Assembly: GCF_000092925.1 (NCBI RefSeq)
Contig: NC_014217.1
Location: 4,701,024-4,765,023 of the forward strand
Direction: 5' to 3'
Length of the DNA: 64,000 nucleotides
Origin: Ancylobacter novellus DSM 506
Lineage (GTDB): Bacteria > Pseudomonadota > Alphaproteobacteria > Rhizobiales > Xanthobacteraceae
The notes under the pieces were generated by a model, which was given only the letters and a program-made list of their open reading frames with translations, did no database searches and was not told where the DNA came from. A program made the position numbers and the translations under genes. Positions 63,441 to 64,000 of the stretch are shown here, one piece after another (within the stretch, counting starts at the first letter, position 1; every line of letters begins with the position of its first letter).

Positions 63441-63928
63441 AGCGCCCCTTGCCCGGATCGACGCATGAGGCGCTCGACCGCATGTTCGACGCCATCGGCC
63501 GCTCGCATGGCGAGCACGGCGCGGCGAGCGAAGGCATCTATGTCGCCGCCGCCTTTCTCGATCTCTTCCACACCACGCTGCGCAAGCAGCTGGACCCCGA
63601 CCAGCCGGGCGATCTGAGCTTCGGCCGGGTGGCTCAACTCACCCGGCAGTTCGGCTGCGCCGAGGCGGCGGAGCATCTGGCGCTGTGCGCCGGCGGCGTG
63701 TTCGTGCCCATGCCGGACGGCGAAGGGCGGATCGCCGAGATGACCGCCGAGGCGATGCAGGAGATGGGCGAGGCCGTGGCCCGCATCTTCGCCGCCGCGG
63801 CGCCGGGCTCGGATGGCGGTGTCGCCACCACGCCCGCCGAGGCTCGCGCGGCGCTGCCGCTGATGCGCGACGTGCTGGCGGCAGTGTCGAGGCTCTATGC
63901 CGAAATCTCCGAACAGGCGCGGGGGTGA
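63437..63928 (+). CDS. Hypothetical element protein
   Basis: 163 residues with GTG start overlapping the previous stop by 4 bases (GTGA). The helical N-terminal half starts KRPLPGSTHEALDRMFDAIG; a low-complexity Ala-rich stretch follows near 125-145. No family recognised. Part of the rightward operon. Confidence 0.65.
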   Translation: MKRPLPGSTHEALDRMFDAIGRSHGEHGAASEGIYVAAAFLDLFHTTLRKQLDPDQPGDLSFGRVAQLTRQFGCAEAAEHLALCAGGVFVPMPDGEGRIAEMTAEAMQEMGEAVARIFAAAAPGSDGGVATTPAEARAALPLMRDVLAAVSRLYAEISEQARG

Positions 63929-63931
63929 GCG

Positions 63932-64000
63932 ATGGTAAGCCCCGCCGCGCTGCGCGCGAAACTCGTAAATCGCATACGTGACATTGAAAAGTCTCACGAA
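63932..64000 (+). CDS. Partial reading frame at the right edge
   Basis: ATG 63932 with GGGGGTGAG just upstream opens a frame of 23 codons to the window end (MVSPAALRAKLVNRIRDIEK...). It follows the previous gene by 3 bases. Too short to name. Confidence 0.4.
   Translation, partial: MVSPAALRAKLVNRIRDIEKSHE

Larger units (their letters stand above)
55600..64000. mobile_element. One end of an integrated genetic element, prophage-like (continues to the right)
   Basis: A tyrosine integrase at the edge next to PBP1A, an operon of small phage-type genes, a second DnaN clamp, a CI/LexA-like repressor with divergent promoters and palindromic operators, and absence of the palindromic repeats seen elsewhere. 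The left border is set only roughly between PBP1A (55495) and the integrase (55655); no attachment core or tRNA was found. No structural phage gene is in view, so a prophage or an integrative conjugative element are both possible. Confidence 0.75.

Overview
The window comes from the chromosome of a high-GC alphaproteobacterium, most likely of the Hyphomicrobiales (Rhizobiales), possibly near Xanthobacteraceae such as Ancylobacter, Starkeya or Xanthobacter. The evidence is the presence of gcrA, a SAM-II riboswitch before metZ, a double-length dCTP deaminase, the ccoNOQP/ccoGHIS cluster behind an FNR/FixK box, hisS-hisZ-hisG grouping, and many dispersed palindromic repeats of the kind seen in this order. 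The genus is inference. No rRNA, tRNA or CRISPR array was found.

Positions 1-16130: the N-terminal part of HrpB (open at the left edge), an omega-amino-acid transaminase, a membrane TPR protein, and a two-gene phosphonate unit (FAD-dependent oxidoreductase plus PhnX). An AT-rich stretch at about 6480-8620 encodes a membrane protein with a C-terminal helix-turn-helix and a small Cys-rich secreted protein. Then follow hisS (with an oddly composed internal patch), hisZ-hisG, cysG, a YqhA-type membrane protein, msrA and a small membrane protein.

Positions 16350-25820 form the cbb3 oxidase locus: an FNR/FixK box, ccoNOQP, ccoGHIS, and, overlapping ccoS, an MFS protein with the copper-binding motifs of CcoA. 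Positions 25860-29934 are a lysophospholipid transporter/acyltransferase/acyl-ligase fusion plus its TetR regulator behind a 30-bp near-palindrome.

Positions 30159-55495 are mostly housekeeping: ybaB-dnaX, the SRP RNA, a SABATH-like methyltransferase, a cupin protein, a class C beta-lactamase, proline iminopeptidase, an Fsr-like MFS exporter, a HIT protein, nudC, dcd, riboswitch-metZ, apaG, trkH, argE, hslO, argD-argF, an LTXXQ protein, a repeat-bearing secreted protein, gcrA, a YgjP-like metallopeptidase and PBP1A. The exception is an AT-rich foreign gene (34021-34947), a PD-(D/E)XK-type nuclease broken by one in-frame TGA.

Positions about 55600-64000 are one end of an integrated element, prophage-like. 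An integrase sits at its edge. An eleven-gene, mostly overlapping minus-strand operon encodes a second DnaN sliding clamp, a GapR protein, a Lar-like zinc protein and small unknowns. A CI/LexA-like repressor with palindromic operators faces a rightward operon that continues past the window. The palindromic repeats (two families, often side by side) fill most longer gaps between core genes and are absent from this element.
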